A program made the position numbers and the translations under genes. Of a stretch of DNA of 64,000 nt, positions 42,161 to 54,043 are shown one piece after another. The notes under the pieces are model-generated. The model saw only the letters and a list, made by a program, of their open reading frames with translations. It was not told where the DNA came from and searched no databases. How positions within the stretch are numbered: the first letter of the stretch is position 1; each line of letters starts with the position of its first letter. The stretch comes from Filosporella fistucella (Eukaryota; Ascomycota; Leotiomycetes; Helotiales): NCBI GenBank assembly GCA_030077755.1, contig JAQJZZ010000011.1, forward strand, positions 310,001 to 374,000, read 5' to 3'.

Positions 42161-43926
42161 ATGGCTGGAGGTGCTATGATTTCGACTGGGGGGACGATAG
42201 AGGGGGGTTTCTTGACTGGCAGGAAGCTGTACTACCCGGTCTTCTTGATCACTTTGCTCTTCTTCCTCTGGGGTTTCTCATACGGTCTTCTCGATGTCCT
42301 CAATTCCCATTTCCAAGCTGTGCTCAGCATCACCAAGCTTCAATCGACTGGTCTCCAGGTCATGTACTTTGGTGGAGGGTAAGTCTACTGAATAGTAGCT
42401 CAGAATTCTACTAACCTCACTTAGTTACTTCCTCTTCTCGCCAATCGCCGCTGAAGTCCTCAAACGCCGTGGATACAAGACAACTATCTTGATGGGATTG
42501 ACTCTCTACTCACTTGGAGCTGTCTTTTTCTGGCCCACTGCACATTTCACCACCGCCGACAATAAGCTTGCATCATATGGAGGCTTCCTTGCCTGTACCT
42601 TCGTCATTGCATGCGGTCTTTCAACTCTCGAAACCTCTGCCAATTCATACGCAGTCATTATCGGTGACCCAGCATCTGCATCCATCCGTCTCCAATTCTG
42701 TCAATCCTGGAACGGAGTCGCATCTTTCGTCGGTCCTCTCATCGCCTCGAAATTCTTCTTCTCCGGAGAGAATGCAAACAACCTCACGAATGTACAGTAC
42801 GTGTATTTGGCTGTTGCATGCCTCGGTGTTGCCGTTGCTGTACTATTCATCTTCACCAAGCTACCTGAGGTTTCTGAAGCTACTCTGGCTGAGAATGCTG
42901 GTGTCGAGATCTTGGCCATCGATTTGGAAGGGAACCCTATTGGGCAAGGTTCAATCTGGAAGCAATACAACATGTTCTTCGCTTTCGGCGCCCAATTCTG
43001 CTATGTTGGTGCTCAGGTAAGCCACGAGAAATATCCTACGGTGGACGGTCTAACCAGAAAATAGGTCACCATCGGAGCATTCTTCATCAACTATGTTGTC
43101 GAGAACGGTGGTTTCACCAAGCCACAAGCTTCGAACTTCCTCTCTTACGCCCTCATCATCTTCACAGTTGGCCGATTCGTCGCTGTTGGAATCGCTTTCT
43201 TCCTCGCTCCATCTTTCATCATGTGTATCTACTCGGTTCTGGTGATTGCAATGACTGCTTGCGCATCGGCTTTAGAGGGATCAGCTGGTGTAGGGACACT
43301 AATGGTCACCTATTTCTTGATGGCTCCGATGTACCCCACCATTTTCACAATGGGAACTGCGAGTAAGTTTACCTGGCCTATTACTGATGGCGAAAATTTT
43401 GCTAATGGCATTTCAGATCTTGGTATCCATACTCGTCGCGGTGCAGGTATTCTAGTCATGGTAAGCTCCCAAATGCTTCTCTTCTCTACATCAAAATAAC
43501 TAACCTTCTCTTCAGGGTGTTGCCGGAGGCGCCGTATTCCCACCAATTCAAGGTGCCGTTGCCGACGGAGCAACAACCAGAATCTCCATGGTAATCCCCC
43601 TCGTTGGCTTCGTCTACGTATTCGGATACGTCTTCTTCCACTGGTTCACCCACGGCAAGAACATCAGACGAGTCAAGGACATTGTCGTTGCAGCCGATAC
43701 AGCAGGTCGTAGAGGCTCAGCCTGGGGCGGTGCTCTGGGAGGTGCCATCAATTATGTGCATTATACTGGAGAGAAAGAAGATGCTGCTGTCGATGGCGGC
43801 ATGAGACGCGCTTCAGTCATTACTTCAGGACGAAAGCAATCTATTGCTGTGCAAGTCAAGCGACCTTCCGTCTCTCATGGTGAGGCTATCTTGGAGGAGC
43901 AAAAGGGCAATCCGATTATCTTGTAG
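42161..43926 (+). CDS. MFS sugar transporter, L-fucose permease (FucP) family
   Basis: Exons 42161-42378, 42425-43016, 43065-43362, 43417-43460 and 43516-43926 (four introns, all GT-AG, in phase) give 520 residues with about 12 membrane segments. The first helix region LITLLFFLWGFSYGLLDVLNSHFQ is the FucP/GlcP signature (FFLWGF with the N-terminal acidic residue). SLTLYSLGAVFFWP, CGLSTLETSANSYAVIIG and RLQFCQSWNGVASFVGPLIAS (with N-G in the helix) are also typical of L-fucose/glucose-galactose permeases. After the last helix there is an 80-residue basic tail. Fungal members are little studied, so the exact sugar is not settled. It lies upstream of an S66 peptidase on the same strand (490 bp). 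Confidence 0.88.
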
Positions 43927-44415
43927 ATTTTGGGTACTATGATTGTAATATGGGGTGACTAGGTGCTAGGAGGTATGTGGAAGTAGGATCTTGTTGTATG
44001 GTTGGTAGCTGTTTTTGCTTTTAGATAATACCAATTGGAGCCCGGAGCTTAGAATACCATGAATGAGTTGTTAATCCTTGGCACACGTCTTTCCTATCTG
44101 GGTGATTCTATTATTCTGCCTGGCGGTGTGACTATATTACTTGGTCTTAAGCTCTACTTTACCCTGTCGGACCATTCAAGCATTTGCTCTAGGGCTGACG
44201 GTGGTGGGGTCATTCCAATCGAACCTTTGCCCAGCACTTCCATGCCTCGCAGAAAGATTAATAATTATATCCCCCAGAACAGAGTAAGATCTCTCCACTC
44301 TTGAACAACCTTTATATTCTCTTCTCCAAAAACAACACTCTCCCTAATTCCATGACCAAAAACAACAGAAACAGAAAAATAAAACCAGAGAAGAGGCTCT
44401 CACAATCCCACCAGA
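43927..44415. other. Intergenic stretch, nothing recognised
   Basis: About 490 bases between the transporter stop and the peptidase start, probably 3' UTR plus promoter. The 44302-44415 part is A- and C-rich. Confidence 0.5.
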
Positions 44416-45510
44416 ATGACAACCCCACCCCCACTCATCCCCAAAGCTCTCAAACCAGGCACAACCATATCCTTCATCTCCCCTTCCTCCCGCCTCAACG
44501 AAGCCCTCCCAACGCCTCTCTCCCGTGCCACAGAATTCTTCTCCCGCAAAGGCTACACTATAAAAACAATATATTCCCCCCTTCCCTCCTCCCCCTCTGT
44601 CACATTCCTCCAAAAAACCCACCACATCGTCTCCGAACTCCATTCCGCCTTCCTAGACCCGCGTATAACATGTATCCTCACCACCATCGGGGGCACAGAA
44701 GCCTCTGAAATACTTCGCTACATAGACTACAATCTCATACGCCAAAATCCAAAGATCTTTGTAGGATATTCTGATATCACGCATCTGATATATGCATTCT
44801 ATACCCAAGCTGGCTTGAGAAGCTTTTACGGTCCGTGTGTGTTTACAGAGTTTGCGGAATGGCCTGAACCGGATCCTTTTACGACGGGGCATTTCTTCAG
44901 GGCTTTGAGCGGGAAAGATGGAGGAGGGGAGGGCATAACGGGGAAGCAAATACCGATGTCGAGGATGTTTACTCAGATTGAAGTACCCTTTCTCAAGGAC
45001 CCGATAGAAGAGAATGAGAAAAGTGAGGAGCTGAGAGAAATGCTCCCAACACCGGTATCTCGATTCATTCGTCCCGGCGACGCAGAAGGACCCTTCCTAG
45101 GCGGGTGTCTCAGGAAACTCGTTTCCCTCTCCGGAACCCCGTTCTTCTCTGCCTCTATGCATAAAGGCAGTATATTCTTCTTCGAGATCTCGTCCGGAGA
45201 ATACGGGACGCCGATGCCGCTGGCGAGAGTAAGATCCGATGTAATGGATTTAATTAACGCCGGGGTTTGGGATGGGATTGTGGGGTTAGTGGTAGGCAGG
45301 ACATTGGGTTATGGGGAGGAGATGAATAGGGAATTGGAGGGGATGGTGGGGGAATTGATAGATGCGGTGAGAGGGGGGAGAGAGGTGCCTGTTTTGATAG
45401 GGGTGGATGTGGGACATACTAGTCCTATGCTTACATTGCCCTTCGGGGCGAGGGCGAGATTGGATAGTGGGAAGAATGAGTTTATGTTTTTGGAGGAGGG
45501 GGTTGTGTGA
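44416..45510 (+). CDS. S66-family LD-carboxypeptidase / MccF-like serine peptidase
   Basis: A single-exon, 364-residue protein. S66 peptidases use a Ser-Glu-His triad. The serine is Ser119 in FVGYSDITHLI, the glutamate Glu257 in FFFEISSGEYG and the histidine His334 in DVGHTSPMLTLPFGARARLD, in the expected order. The N-terminal segment (GTTISFISPSS, about 15-25) is the first strand of the Rossmann-like half, and LTTIGGTEASEIL (about 88-100) forms the substrate loop. In bacteria relatives trim peptidoglycan tetrapeptides (LdcA) or cleave microcin C (MccF); fungi have no peptidoglycan, so the substrate here is unknown. No signal peptide, so likely cytosolic. The absence of introns and the bacterial look of the family make an old transfer plausible. 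Confidence 0.88.
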   Translation: MTTPPPLIPKALKPGTTISFISPSSRLNEALPTPLSRATEFFSRKGYTIKTIYSPLPSSPSVTFLQKTHHIVSELHSAFLDPRITCILTTIGGTEASEILRYIDYNLIRQNPKIFVGYSDITHLIYAFYTQAGLRSFYGPCVFTEFAEWPEPDPFTTGHFFRALSGKDGGGEGITGKQIPMSRMFTQIEVPFLKDPIEENEKSEELREMLPTPVSRFIRPGDAEGPFLGGCLRKLVSLSGTPFFSASMHKGSIFFFEISSGEYGTPMPLARVRSDVMDLINAGVWDGIVGLVVGRTLGYGEEMNRELEGMVGELIDAVRGGREVPVLIGVDVGHTSPMLTLPFGARARLDSGKNEFMFLEEGVV

Positions 45511-45648
45511 ATGATTAATTTGTATAAAAGACTTTTGATAAAACTGCAAGGACGGTTACTATCACATCAGCATAGGACATCCATTTGGTCTTTCACCGGA
45601 CTCTAATATGAGCGACAGTCATTCATTCTACCGAGAACCCATAATTAT

Positions 45649-47397
45649 TTACACAAACTTGCTGTCCTTGCTGACATACAAGTCAACATACTCATCCACA
45701 GCCATACTCTCGAGCTTCTTAGCATCATTTCCCAAATCAACCAACTCCTTAACCTTAGCCTCACTGAAATGTGGGCCCAAATGTCTCTTATACTTGGCCA
45801 GAATCTCTGGCTTGGCCTCCTCTCTTCGTAGTCTGTGTCCCAAAGGTGCCTCGACAACGATTTCCTCAAGAACAGTTCCGTCGTTAAGCGTGACGGTAAG
45901 TGCGTTGGGGATGGTTCGCATATTCTCATCATGGTAATCCTTGGTGAATTGTGGGTCCTCGACACACTTAATCTTCTGACGGAGAGATTCAACGAGTGGT
46001 GAAGTAGCAGCCTCTCCTCCATCAGTGTAATCAGTTGCCTCGAGACGTCCATAAACGAGCATGACAGAGCACATATATTGGATGCAATGATCACGATCAG
46101 CAAAGTTGTCCATGGGCTTGAATTGTTTGTCGATAATGCGAATACAAGCTTCGTGGGTACGGCAAGTAATATCCTTGATATCGGCAGCAGACTTTCCTTG
46201 GTCTTTAAGTTGCTTGTGGATTCTCTTCGCAGCCTCGATGGCGGTTTGAGAGTGGAATTCGGCTACTCAAAATTAACTTTGGCGGGGAAGTGGGGTGGAT
46301 TTACAGACCTGGGTATGAGACCTTGAACAAAACATTCTCCATCACGTAGCTACCATATGGGCGTTGGAATTCAAACTTGTTGCCCTTGAAAAGGACATCA
46401 TAGAATCCCCAGACTGGGGCGGACAAGACAGTGGGAACACCTGGTTCCCCCTTCATAACCTTCAAGACAAGGTTGACGGCACGCTGGCAAGCGTCACCAG
46501 CGGCCCATGACTTTCTCGACATGGTGTTTGGGGAGTGTCTGTAGGTTCTCAAACTTTGACCATCGACCCAAGCTTGTGAGACAGCATCTGCGGTCTGCTT
46601 CTCGGACAGACCCAACATCTTCGAGACAACAGCAGCAGAGGCAACCTTAACAAGCACAACATGGTCCAGACCGACCTTGTTAAAGGAGTTCAAAAGAGCC
46701 AAGCAGCCTTGGATTTCGTGTGCCTTGATCATAGCCTCCAAAACCTCCTTCACCGTTATAACCTTTCCGTTGCCAAGATTTCCTCCAGCACGATTTGTGC
46801 GAGAAATCCAGTCTGCAACAGCCAAAATAGCTCCCAAGTTGTCCGAAGGATGACCCCATTCTGCAGCAAGCCAGCAGTCATTGTAATCTAGCCATCTGAT
46901 CATGGCTCCAATATTGAAAGCACCGTTTACTGGGTCGAGTTGGAATGGGGTTCCGGGAACTTTGGTACCGTTGGGCACTACGGTGCCCTCAACGATTGGA
47001 CCAAGAAGCTTTGTGCATTCTTTGAATCGGAGGCCTTCGAGACCGCATCCGAGGGTGTCGAGGAAAACAAATCGAGCTGTATCAAACTATGCTGCTGTCA
47101 GTGGAGTCTGGGGCACAACATGGGCAAACTCACAGCCAAGTCGGAATTTATGGGAGTGTTGTGGACATAGCTTGCAATGTCCTTAATCTCTGGGTCGTAT
47201 TCCCGAGCTTGAGGTGGGGGAGGAGCTCCAGATTGTAGAGGAGACATTGTTGAGAACTGCTTGAATGTTGTTCGTGATGCAGGAGCGAATTTTGCTCCAG
47301 ATTTAAATGCAAGAGGGGTACGTAAAGCGCGCGATTGGAGGGCGGGCAATCGCAGAGTTCTGGAAGCTGTGCGAGCACCTCGATTTATCGCCGACAT
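45649..47397 (-). CDS. MmgE/PrpD family protein, mitochondrial 2-methylcitrate dehydratase
   Basis: PrpD dehydrates 2-methylcitrate in the methylcitrate cycle that removes propionyl-CoA. Exons 47397-47134, 47086-46309 and 46262-45649 (introns 47 and 46 nt; the second donor reads GTCTGT, less usual) give 551 residues. The N-terminus is Arg/Ala/Ser-rich without acidic residues ([18 protein letters not shown]), a mitochondrial presequence. Family blocks follow: [85 protein letters not shown], and [18 protein letters not shown] after the second intron. Length and motif order match fungal Pdh1/PrpD. It converges with the S66 gene (138 bp between stops). Confidence 0.93.
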
Positions 47398-48869
47398 GAT
47401 CAATTGAGTCTGAAGACAATTTATTGACGTGAAGACCAAATTGCAAGCTTCTCAGAGAAGTGCAACCTGAAGATTTATGGCCGGACTCTTGGATCAGTTG
47501 CGTTCCTCGGTCAAGCCTCGGCTATGGACGGCAGGAGAGTTTGGTGGTTTGACGGCCACCGAGTCCGGCACTCGGATGGTGATCCGGGGAGCTTCAAATA
47601 TCAACAAGAAATTCATTTTTAATGGCCTTTTCGTAATGTTAAAATTTGATGAATGGTTCAATAAGTTCAAACTTTTGCCAAAAGTGCCTTGAAGAACTTT
47701 CTGATCAGCGCTGCTCTCAATGAACGGATCAAAAGAGAGGCAGTTTCAATGGCCTTTCGAAATTTTTGAGATCTCTGGACAAATAAAGGTTGGAAACTCT
47801 ATCCATATATAAATGCTTGTAAACACTCCCTTTTGCATGCATTAAGTAGCCAGGCTCTACCTCACTGCTAAATGATAGGACCAGGGTCTGGAAGTTTAAG
47901 GTTGCCATCGGCTTAGAGAACGCAAAGGAGAAACCACGTCGTTCGAGGATACGTTCAAAAGTTTATCATGTCTGTTCTGAAAAGGGCGAGTGCTTGCCTT
48001 ACACCTTTGAAGGGAACTGGAAATCAATACCAGCTTGTATCACGTGATACTATCTTCTGGCAACAACCTGGGGCGTTGAGCAGCGCCTGTAAAACTTGTG
48101 AGAAATCATAGACATAAATGTTCGAGTATTCTGGATAGCACCCAAAGCTCATTTCACGCCATCTTTTAAGGATTTTAGCCCAAGAGCTGCAACGCGCGTG
48201 CTTAGGCTCGCCAAGATAGACCACCAACCAAATTCTAACCACTCTTCAACTTAGGAAGATTGTTCCATGGAATAGAGGGAACAACATATATCTCGAATCC
48301 CAGCTCACACTTATTTCTTTTCTCCATGATGCCGTCTCGAAATGTCGCGGGCCTCGTGTTATGTGGGAAATGATAGCACATCCTTTCTGATCAGAGCATA
48401 TTACTCTTCTCTCTTTGTTTCTGACTTCTTGTGCATTAGTATCCGCACAACGACCTTCCTCTTCTAGAAATCTATCGATTCCTTATCAATAAGAGGTGCC
48501 AGAAAGGAATTGCAGACTCGGTCTTGGAAGTCCAAGAGTCAGTGCTTCCCTAAGCATATCCAGTATGGCAAGGTGCGGCTAGAAAAGCTTTTCATTCGTT
48601 AATATAAATGTTTGACATTGCAGTATCCACAGTCTCGCATGATTTATGAGGCTCAAAATTAGTTCATTTGTCAATTATTACTAGGAATAGTCGTCCTACG
48701 ATTTCGAATAACTTTTAAAAATTGCGTGCTCGCGATAGCTTACCGTCGATACGGGACAAAAGTGGATACGGGCAATTCTCATGACTTTAAATACTCTGGC
48801 CAAGGAAGGTTTGGTTCATAGCCAAGTTGCCACATTTTCATCAAGCTTCTTCAAGGTCGACATAGCACC
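47398..48869. other. Intergenic stretch, nothing recognised
   Basis: About 1.5 kb between divergent starts of the PrpD-type gene and the symporter gene. Only short frames; probably both promoters plus spacer. Confidence 0.5.
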
Positions 48870-50551
48870 ATGGCATCTATTGAGCCTGAGAAAAAGGTCG
48901 TGGAGACATCTTCGTCCCTGAATCTACCTAACTCGCCCTCAACCGGACAGCAACGATATCAAAGCAATGCAGATGGGGCATTACAAATGCTCGAAGCTGG
49001 TAGCTTCGGACCGATAGATCCTGAAAAGAGTAAACGACTTCTTCGTCGCATTGATCTCTATATCATGCCTCTTATTTGCATGTTAGTCGCTCCTCCAAAG
49101 TGCGAACAGCTACTAACTTAGACTTAGTGTCTACTTCCTCCAATATGTTGACAAAATTGCTATTGGTTATGGCAGTGTGATGGGACTTCGGAAGGATACT
49201 CATTTGAAAGGAGACGACTACAACTGGGTCTCCAGTATCTTCTTCTTTGGCCAACTGGTATTTGAGTTCCCAACTATTCGCTTGCTGCAATGGTTTCCAC
49301 TCGCGAAATATGTTTCCGTCAACGTGGTTATCTGGGGAACAATCCTAGCCTGTCTCGCTGCGTGTAAGAACTTTGCCGGTCTCATGGTCTGTCGTGCGTT
49401 GCTTGGATGCGCTGAAGCAGCTATCGTGCCTGCATGGGTGGTGTTTACGTCGCAATGGTAATTTAAATCCTCTCCGCTTCGTGTCTCTTCTCTGTCCTGG
49501 CATGGTTTTCCCATTGGAAAGTCTCACTCGTTGCTAACTAACGTATTTCAGGTATCGTAAAGAAGACCAAGCTTTCCGAGTAGGAATCTGGTTCTCAATG
49601 TGTGGCTTCGCCCAAATGTTCGGAGGATATGTGGCGTATGGAATTGCAACCCACGTCGGCAAAGATCCAAACGCTGCCCTCAAGGGCTGGCAAATCATCT
49701 TCCTCTTCCTAGGCCTCCTGACTGTCGCTGTCGGCATAGCTTTCTTCTTCATCCTTCCTGATTCGCCACTCACAGCCGGCTTCCTCTCCGCAGAAGAGAA
49801 ATCCATTCACGCCGAGCATCTCCGAGGCAACGAGCAGGGAATCGGTTCCAATATTTTCAAGAAAGAACAAGTCTGGGAAGCCCTCACAGATCCTAATACA
49901 TGGCTCTACTCTTTCTGGGTCTTCGCGGCCAATATCCCAAATTCAATAGCTACAAGCTTTGGCAATATCCTAGTCACTGGAATGGGATACACAGCAACGG
50001 AGAGTCTGCTCTTGGTGACTCCACTCGGCGCATACGAAGTCGTCGTCCTGATCGGTCTGACCTGGCTCGCCATGAAGACAGAACAACGTCTCTGGTGTTG
50101 TATAGCAGGTCACATCCCGTCCATCATCGGCGCTGTTCTGATGGCTACGACTGAAAAAGCGCCTGCGCTCATCGGATACTATCTTAGCGGCGGAATTCCT
50201 ATCGGCTGGACAACCATTCTCGGGCTAACAAGCACGAATATCGCTGGCTCAACTAAGAAAGTTACTGTGGCGTGTATAGGCACGATTGCTTACACTGTAG
50301 GCAACATTATCTCGCCACATACTTTTCAAGCGAAAGATGCGCCGCGCTATCTGCCTGCCAAGATCTCAATTGTAATCATTTATTTCTTAATCACAGTTGA
50401 TTTGTATATCATTCGTTGGTTGGCGGTGAGAGAAAATAGGAAGAGAGATGCGATGAGGGTGGAACTGGGAGATGCTTACGTTGTGGAAAAGAATCATGAG
50501 TTTTTGGACTTGACGGATCGACAGAATCTGGAGTTCAGATACTCGGTTTAA
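48870..50551 (+). CDS. MFS anion:cation symporter, Dal5/allantoate-permease (ACS) family
   Basis: Exons 48870-49081, 49128-49457 and 49552-50551 give 513 residues. The N-terminal ~65 residues are cytosolic, ending RLLRRIDLYIMPLICI, the classic lead into helix 1 of fungal ACS transporters; VYFLQYVDKIAIGYGSVMGL follows. Helix pairs show SSIFFFGQLVFEFPTIRLLQ, CRALLGCAEAAIVPAWVVFTSQWY and later YYLSGGIPIGWTTILGLTSTNIAG. The central loop GFLSAEEKSIHAEHLRGN is also typical. Substrates in this family include allantoate, nicotinic acid, pantothenate, biotin and thiamine precursors, so the substrate cannot be assigned. The quinolinate phosphoribosyltransferase 10 kb away is not evidence for a link. 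Intact. Confidence 0.88.
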
Positions 50552-51530
50552 ATGTTAAGCAAATGATAGTTCATGCTTGTGTAATTGTATTCTAGGATTG
50601 TCTTTTTTGGGTAAATTGTCAGTCTCAAATGGTCGTTATGGTGACTTGAAAAGAGTGGAAGAACCAGCAAGAAGGGATGCGCAAGGAAGAATGGAGAGAA
50701 TAAGAGATCACTGAAGAAAGTTCGAGACTTTTTTTTTCGACAATAGTGTATGAAATTTAAAGACGATATATAAAGACGAATCATGACTTGAAACTGAAGT
50801 CTTCGACGTTCCTTCTCGTTTGAGGAAGTCCGTGGCTCGATTGGGAAATTTCGAACGAACTGAAAGGAGGGGATGTTCCGTTGTCCTGTCCGCCGGGCCA
50901 TATTGAGGAACTATGTGGAAGATTGCCGACATCCTCGGAGCAATCAACAATCGGGAACTGTGAACCACGATTGAAGGGCTTTGTGCAGACATTCCTTTCA
51001 GAAAATGATTCCGTGCTAAGAAGACTGAAGCGTCTTGTCATAGGACTCAATCACCCTTTTGGTCACAATTATGGCATCCGCTTCGATATAAAAGATCCAT
51101 CGAGTGACTCTGTTCAGCGAATTAGGGAGAGGGGGCAAATTCTAGAGATAGAGTAGTCTTGTCGTGCAAGGATAATTTGGGTCGAGCGTTGCGTAACACT
51201 GCAACGAGGAGAGTGTGGTGCTGTTGGCAATGGTGGAATGAGAAAAGGCTTATAGTAAAATGATATTCTATTAGAAAACGAAGGAATATATGGTAGCAAT
51301 GAACCTCTTTACCTCTCGAAGAATCTTTGAAAGTGACGTGGGTGAACTAACATGAAGCGCAGTCTCGATTCGGAAACTGGGAGCTGTAAGCTGGAATCTG
51401 AATATTTCAACACGCAGTAGGAATCATAATGCATTCCAGCAGCTGCTATGGCTTGCATAGCTTCCGTCTAAAACCTCCAATGGAATAAAAGAATGACAAA
51501 CTTCGCTCAGCGACCATTACAATGTGAACA
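50552..51530. other. Intergenic stretch, nothing recognised
   Basis: About 1 kb after the symporter. Overlapping frames of 60-117 codons occur on both strands without motifs; a T-run lies at 50729-50737. Confidence 0.5.
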
Positions 51531-52496
51531 TCACCGTTCAGTTCCAATGTAAAGCGCGAACCACAAATTCCTCTCTCTTTCATCTTCAATCAACCATCTC
51601 TCCATAACCCCCAGATTTGGCTTGTTTTCTGATTTTCCCCTCCTCATTCCATCGCAACGACCATTTATCCCATTACCGTCCGCATTCGTGACGTCCGTTG
51701 AAGGGAATGAAAGCTTCAATGTCTGGGACGAGCCAATACCAATGAGGGCGTGTTCTATCTCCTCCTTACTCGGAATACTGCTCGTCTTTGGCCAAGTGGT
51801 TGATGGCGGCATATCTTGAGAATTGTCGATTTGGTAGTCAGACCGAATTGTCTCTTGGTATAGAGGGCAGGTGCTCGTCCACTTCAACATAGATGACTTG
51901 TAACGACGATGAACTTTTGAATGGCCCTGGGATACTTGTTCTGAATCAGAGGCGGAAGTATGATGTTCTGGATAATTTCTATTTTCAAAGTGCAAGACTT
52001 TCTGCGCTCGGTAATGATTCTGGCTGTCGGCCTTGGCAGCCATGGCTCTGACTTACTGTTAGTATCATCTGTCAATTTTGGGATTTACAAAGCATACGAT
52101 GTAGTATTTGGGGAAGCTTTCGATGATCTTCTGGGTTTGTGCGATGCCATTTTGCTGTTTGATGAATTGTGTGAGTGTTTTGAGAGTGCCTGATTTTGAA
52201 GAAGCCTTGTCAAGGACAGTGAAGCAGTTCCCAAGCTGTATCATATTTATATGTGACCTGCCTGATGGGAGGCCACCAACAATGTCTTCTCTACCAAAAA
52301 TCTTGTAGGCCAAATTGTTTTTCAGAGGCCTCAATCTCGTGTAACCAAAGCGTTGGAAACCTATGCAGAAGAGCGTTGACACGCAAGAGGGTTGGCTTGC
52401 AGGCATGGAGGCCCCCTTTCTTAAGCGAGAGGCCTGTTCATTTCGGACAGGTGACCTGGACGTTGCAGAGAAGTGGTATCCAAATAATTGTAGCAC
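51531..52496 (-). CDS. Doubtful two-part hypothetical gene
   Basis: Two adjoining minus-strand frames have coding-like composition. The upstream one (52496-52065) includes KIFGREDIVGGLPSGRSHIN and SGTLKTLTQFIKQQNGIAQTQKII. The downstream one (52043-51531) is hydrophilic, opening ATG GCT GCC AAG and ending RWLIEDERERNLWFALYIG. They could be exons: a GTATGC donor lies at about 52103 and a CTAACAG at about 52055, but none of the joins I tried keeps both frames open. Either the gene model is wrong or the gene is decayed. No domain recognised. Confidence 0.3.
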
Positions 52497-54043
52497 CGAG
52501 GTCCGTATCTATGTTACCATACTCCTACCGTGGTGGACCGGAGATATAGTTCAATCATCACGATATACAATTCACGGAGCTCAATTGTTATGGCCATACC
52601 CACTGCAAGCGACCGGTAGAGACTTAGGTGCTATGCGACGAAGTTTTATCGCCATATCTTTTGTCACGAAGACAATTCTTCTGGGAAGCGGATTTGGAGA
52701 AAGCGTCAACGTTCTTTTACCATTCTCTTTTATTTGACACGCTTTGATTGTATAAGGTATAATATTTGAGATGGCGTGGAACCCTTATGGTATCCTTATC
52801 TATCTTGAAGCCCTGATAGTGGCTGGCTTGGCGGCAGTGGACAGCACTGCCACTGTAGAGGAGGCCTCAAATGGGGGTGTGTCCCTCGTTCGCATCTACG
52901 AACTGCGCCATCATCACTGCTGTCCCTCTATCTGATCTTGAGTTGTGGCTGCATCAACACCTTGGAGGCCTCCGTGTTTCTTTTTCCTCTTGATGCCTCT
53001 CTGATGATTGGCTTGGTTTCAAGGAATATACGAGCAGAGATCGTTTAATTAATGAGACAACATTCAGCGGGATGTTCACCGCCAAACGTGCCTCTAGCCA
53101 GCCTCCGTCGTTTTCACACATCGCTACACTACCTTTAGGCGTGGGTTATCGTAAATCCCCAATTCATCATCCAATTATTTTCTAGCTTTACTTGCGACCT
53201 CGCACTGGACTTCAATATCTTGGCGCATCGAGGCGCATAATATTCTAGTATCAAAAATACAGGAAGTATCGTGCTTGACAATACTCAGTAGGCTCAAAAT
53301 CTTGTTGGACTTCGATTTGGTTGCAGGGCATACGAGTCACCATTTATTTCTACCATTTTGATATAATATCTGATGCTGTCTGAATACCGTGGCCATGGCA
53401 AGATTAATTCTCGTCAAACTCTCGACGAAAGCACTTTCGCAGGGCTGAAAACGAGCCGTCCTATAATTCTCTTTGCGGCCTCAATGTCTCAGCCATGGCC
53501 GCTTTCGGGCTCTGCCCTATGGCGGTTCAGTCGACATATGAGACTGCCACGTTCACATCGTCCATTGAGATGCATCTCCACCATCTGTTGCGGGTACTGA
53601 TTGGTATAGATCTGGTAAGGGCAGATACTTGATGTCTCAAAAGTTACATGCTTCGCGACGACGCCTTGAATGCCGGGATCTCCGAAATGCTCTGGACTAG
53701 AATTCAACTTGGAGCGCTCATAGCACGTCTATCCTTTGCTCGTAATTAACATTCTTCTCTATCCATTCGGAAAATTAATTAATCCAATTTCATTCTGCAC
53801 AGCCAGCCCTGTGGAGAGGTAAGTTTAGGGCATTCTCATGTATCTGGCCAAGAAGTTGAACCTCTCCTTGTATATATTCTGTGTTGATGCCCCAGAAGTA
53901 ATCTATAAGTACCGCATAGTTTCTCAATTGTCCATTCCCAAGCAGCACATTTCTTTTAGCAATCAGATCTGGAAACGTCATTTCAGAAGCTCAGATATCA
54001 TCAAAGATCCACCCTCTCCTCGAATACATCTTTCAGATTAAAG
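52497..54043. other. Intergenic stretch, nothing recognised
   Basis: About 1.5 kb. A 124-codon plus frame overlaps the doubtful gene (52363-52737) and has no motif. The last few hundred bases are presumably the promoter of the membrane-protein gene. Confidence 0.5.

Noticed and set aside
44301..44708. 135-codon plus frame overlapping the start of the S66 peptidase
   Set aside because: Pro/His/Asn-rich shadow frame of the real peptidase coding sequence.
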